This document shows positions 63,542 to 64,000 of a stretch of DNA of 64,000 nucleotides, in pieces. The position numbers and the translations under genes are program-made. Numbering within the stretch: the stretch's first letter is position 1; every line of letters starts with the position of its first letter. Source of the stretch: Halosolutus gelatinilyticus (lineage in GTDB: Archaea; Halobacteriota; Halobacteria; Halobacteriales; Natrialbaceae); the NCBI RefSeq assembly GCF_023028105.1, contig NZ_CP095491.1, positions 3,162,001 to 3,226,000 of the forward strand, written 5' to 3'. The notes below the pieces were generated by a model. It was not told the DNA's origin and ran no database searches. It saw only the letters and a program-made list of their open reading frames with translations.

Positions 63542-64000
63542 ATGTGTGCGTATTGTTCGCACATGGGATCGGAACTGTCGGTCAGAGAAGTCCTGACGAC
63601 CGAATTCGTCGGGGCCAGCGAGTCGGATAGCGTCCTCGGCGCCGTCCGGCTGATGCGGGAAGAGCAAACCAGTAGCGTCGTCGTGCTCCGCGGATCGGAA
63701 CCGATCGGCGTCATGACCGAGTGGGACGTCCTCGGACTCGTCGCCGACGAAGGCGATCCGGCCGAAACGCCGGTCGCGGAGGTCATGACCTCGCCGGTCG
63801 TCTCGGTCTCCCCCGATCGCTCCCTCGCCGACGTCGCCACCACGATGGCCCGCGAAAACGTGCGAAACATCGTCGTCGAGGACGAGGACGAACTGCTCGG
63901 CGTCGTCACCCAGCGGGACGTCATCACCGCGGCGGGCTCGCTCCAGGCGACACCGTCGCCTGCGCAGGGGATCGATCGCTCGATCGAAGACGAACGGCCC
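63542..64000 (+). CDS. CBS-domain protein, C-terminus outside the window
   Basis: 153 codons are visible from ATG 63542. N-terminal MCAYCSHMGSE has two cysteines that may pair with a later zinc ribbon. Two CBS domains follow: EVLTTEFVGASESDSVLGAVRLM...GVMTEWDVLGLV and EVMTSPVVSVSPDRSLADVATTM...GVVTQRDVITAAG. Probably senses adenine nucleotides. The frame is open at 64000. Confidence 0.85.
   Translation, partial: MCAYCSHMGSELSVREVLTTEFVGASESDSVLGAVRLMREEQTSSVVVLRGSEPIGVMTEWDVLGLVADEGDPAETPVAEVMTSPVVSVSPDRSLADVATTMARENVRNIVVEDEDELLGVVTQRDVITAAGSLQATPSPAQGIDRSIEDERP

Noticed and set aside
1-64000. CRISPR arrays, rRNA genes, replication origin
   Set aside because: No regularly spaced direct repeats, no rRNA-like conserved stretches and no Orc1/Cdc6 gene with ORB-like repeats were seen.

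Overview
The window reads as chromosome of a haloarchaeon, probably of the Natrialbaceae (Haloterrigena/Natrinema type). The basis is high G+C with abundant GATCG, very acidic proteins, Tat-type lipoprotein signals, archaeal TATA boxes placed for leaderless transcripts, a proteasome beta subunit, a class II tRNA-Ser without encoded CCA, and many haloarchaea-restricted families (DUF5820, DUF5518, DUF5783, DUF5785, UPF0179, DUF555). The family-level placement is inference. No rRNA genes or CRISPR arrays were seen.

Layout. 0-2.5 kb: the start of a Bat-like HTH regulator, a cytochrome P450 and a lipoprotein. 2.5-10.4 kb: propionyl-CoA carboxylase subunits (pccB-pccX), then a branched-chain amino-acid type ABC transporter, with the binding protein on + and livH-livM-livG-livF on -. 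10.9-13 kb: an SDR, a response regulator and a glycerophosphodiesterase. 13.0-14.5 kb: a repeat-rich stretch, then an 879-bp transposon-like unit with inverted ends and an 8-bp target duplication whose only gene is an acetyltransferase. 14.6-23.6 kb: small genes, then an overlapping prkA-prkA-yeaH-spoVR stress-type operon. 24-29 kb: a somewhat lower-G+C block with membrane proteins and a divergent regulator/quinone-reductase pair. 29-45 kb: transporters (MFS, AtoE-like, DUF389), a secreted penicillin-acylase-type hydrolase, oxidoreductases, regulators and psmB. 45-55 kb: an eIF2B-like protein, Mrp ATPase, a coiled-coil/HhH protein, a uracil-DNA glycosylase family protein, and tRNA-Ser(UGA) with a duplicated 3' end (att-like scar), followed by ZIP-like, CNNM/CorC and OsmC proteins. 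55-62 kb: the methylaspartate-cycle cluster (mutase S and E, methylaspartate ammonia-lyase, mesaconyl-CoA hydratase, beta-methylmalyl-CoA lyase, divergent CoA-transferase). 62-64 kb: DUF5785, GTP cyclohydrolase III and a CBS-domain protein cut by the window end.

Functionally, two parts of the window belong together. The methylaspartate cycle releases glyoxylate and propionyl-CoA, and PccB/PccX with a PccA encoded elsewhere would return propionyl-CoA to succinyl-CoA. The neighbouring Liv transporter could import amino acids whose breakdown also yields propionyl-CoA.

The most unusual signals are: (1) a binding protein whose first beta-alpha unit lies at its C-terminus, i.e. a natural circular permutation; (2) the transposase-less TIR/TSD unit carrying a GNAT gene; (3) the duplicated tRNA-Ser 3' end beside a phage-like gene.
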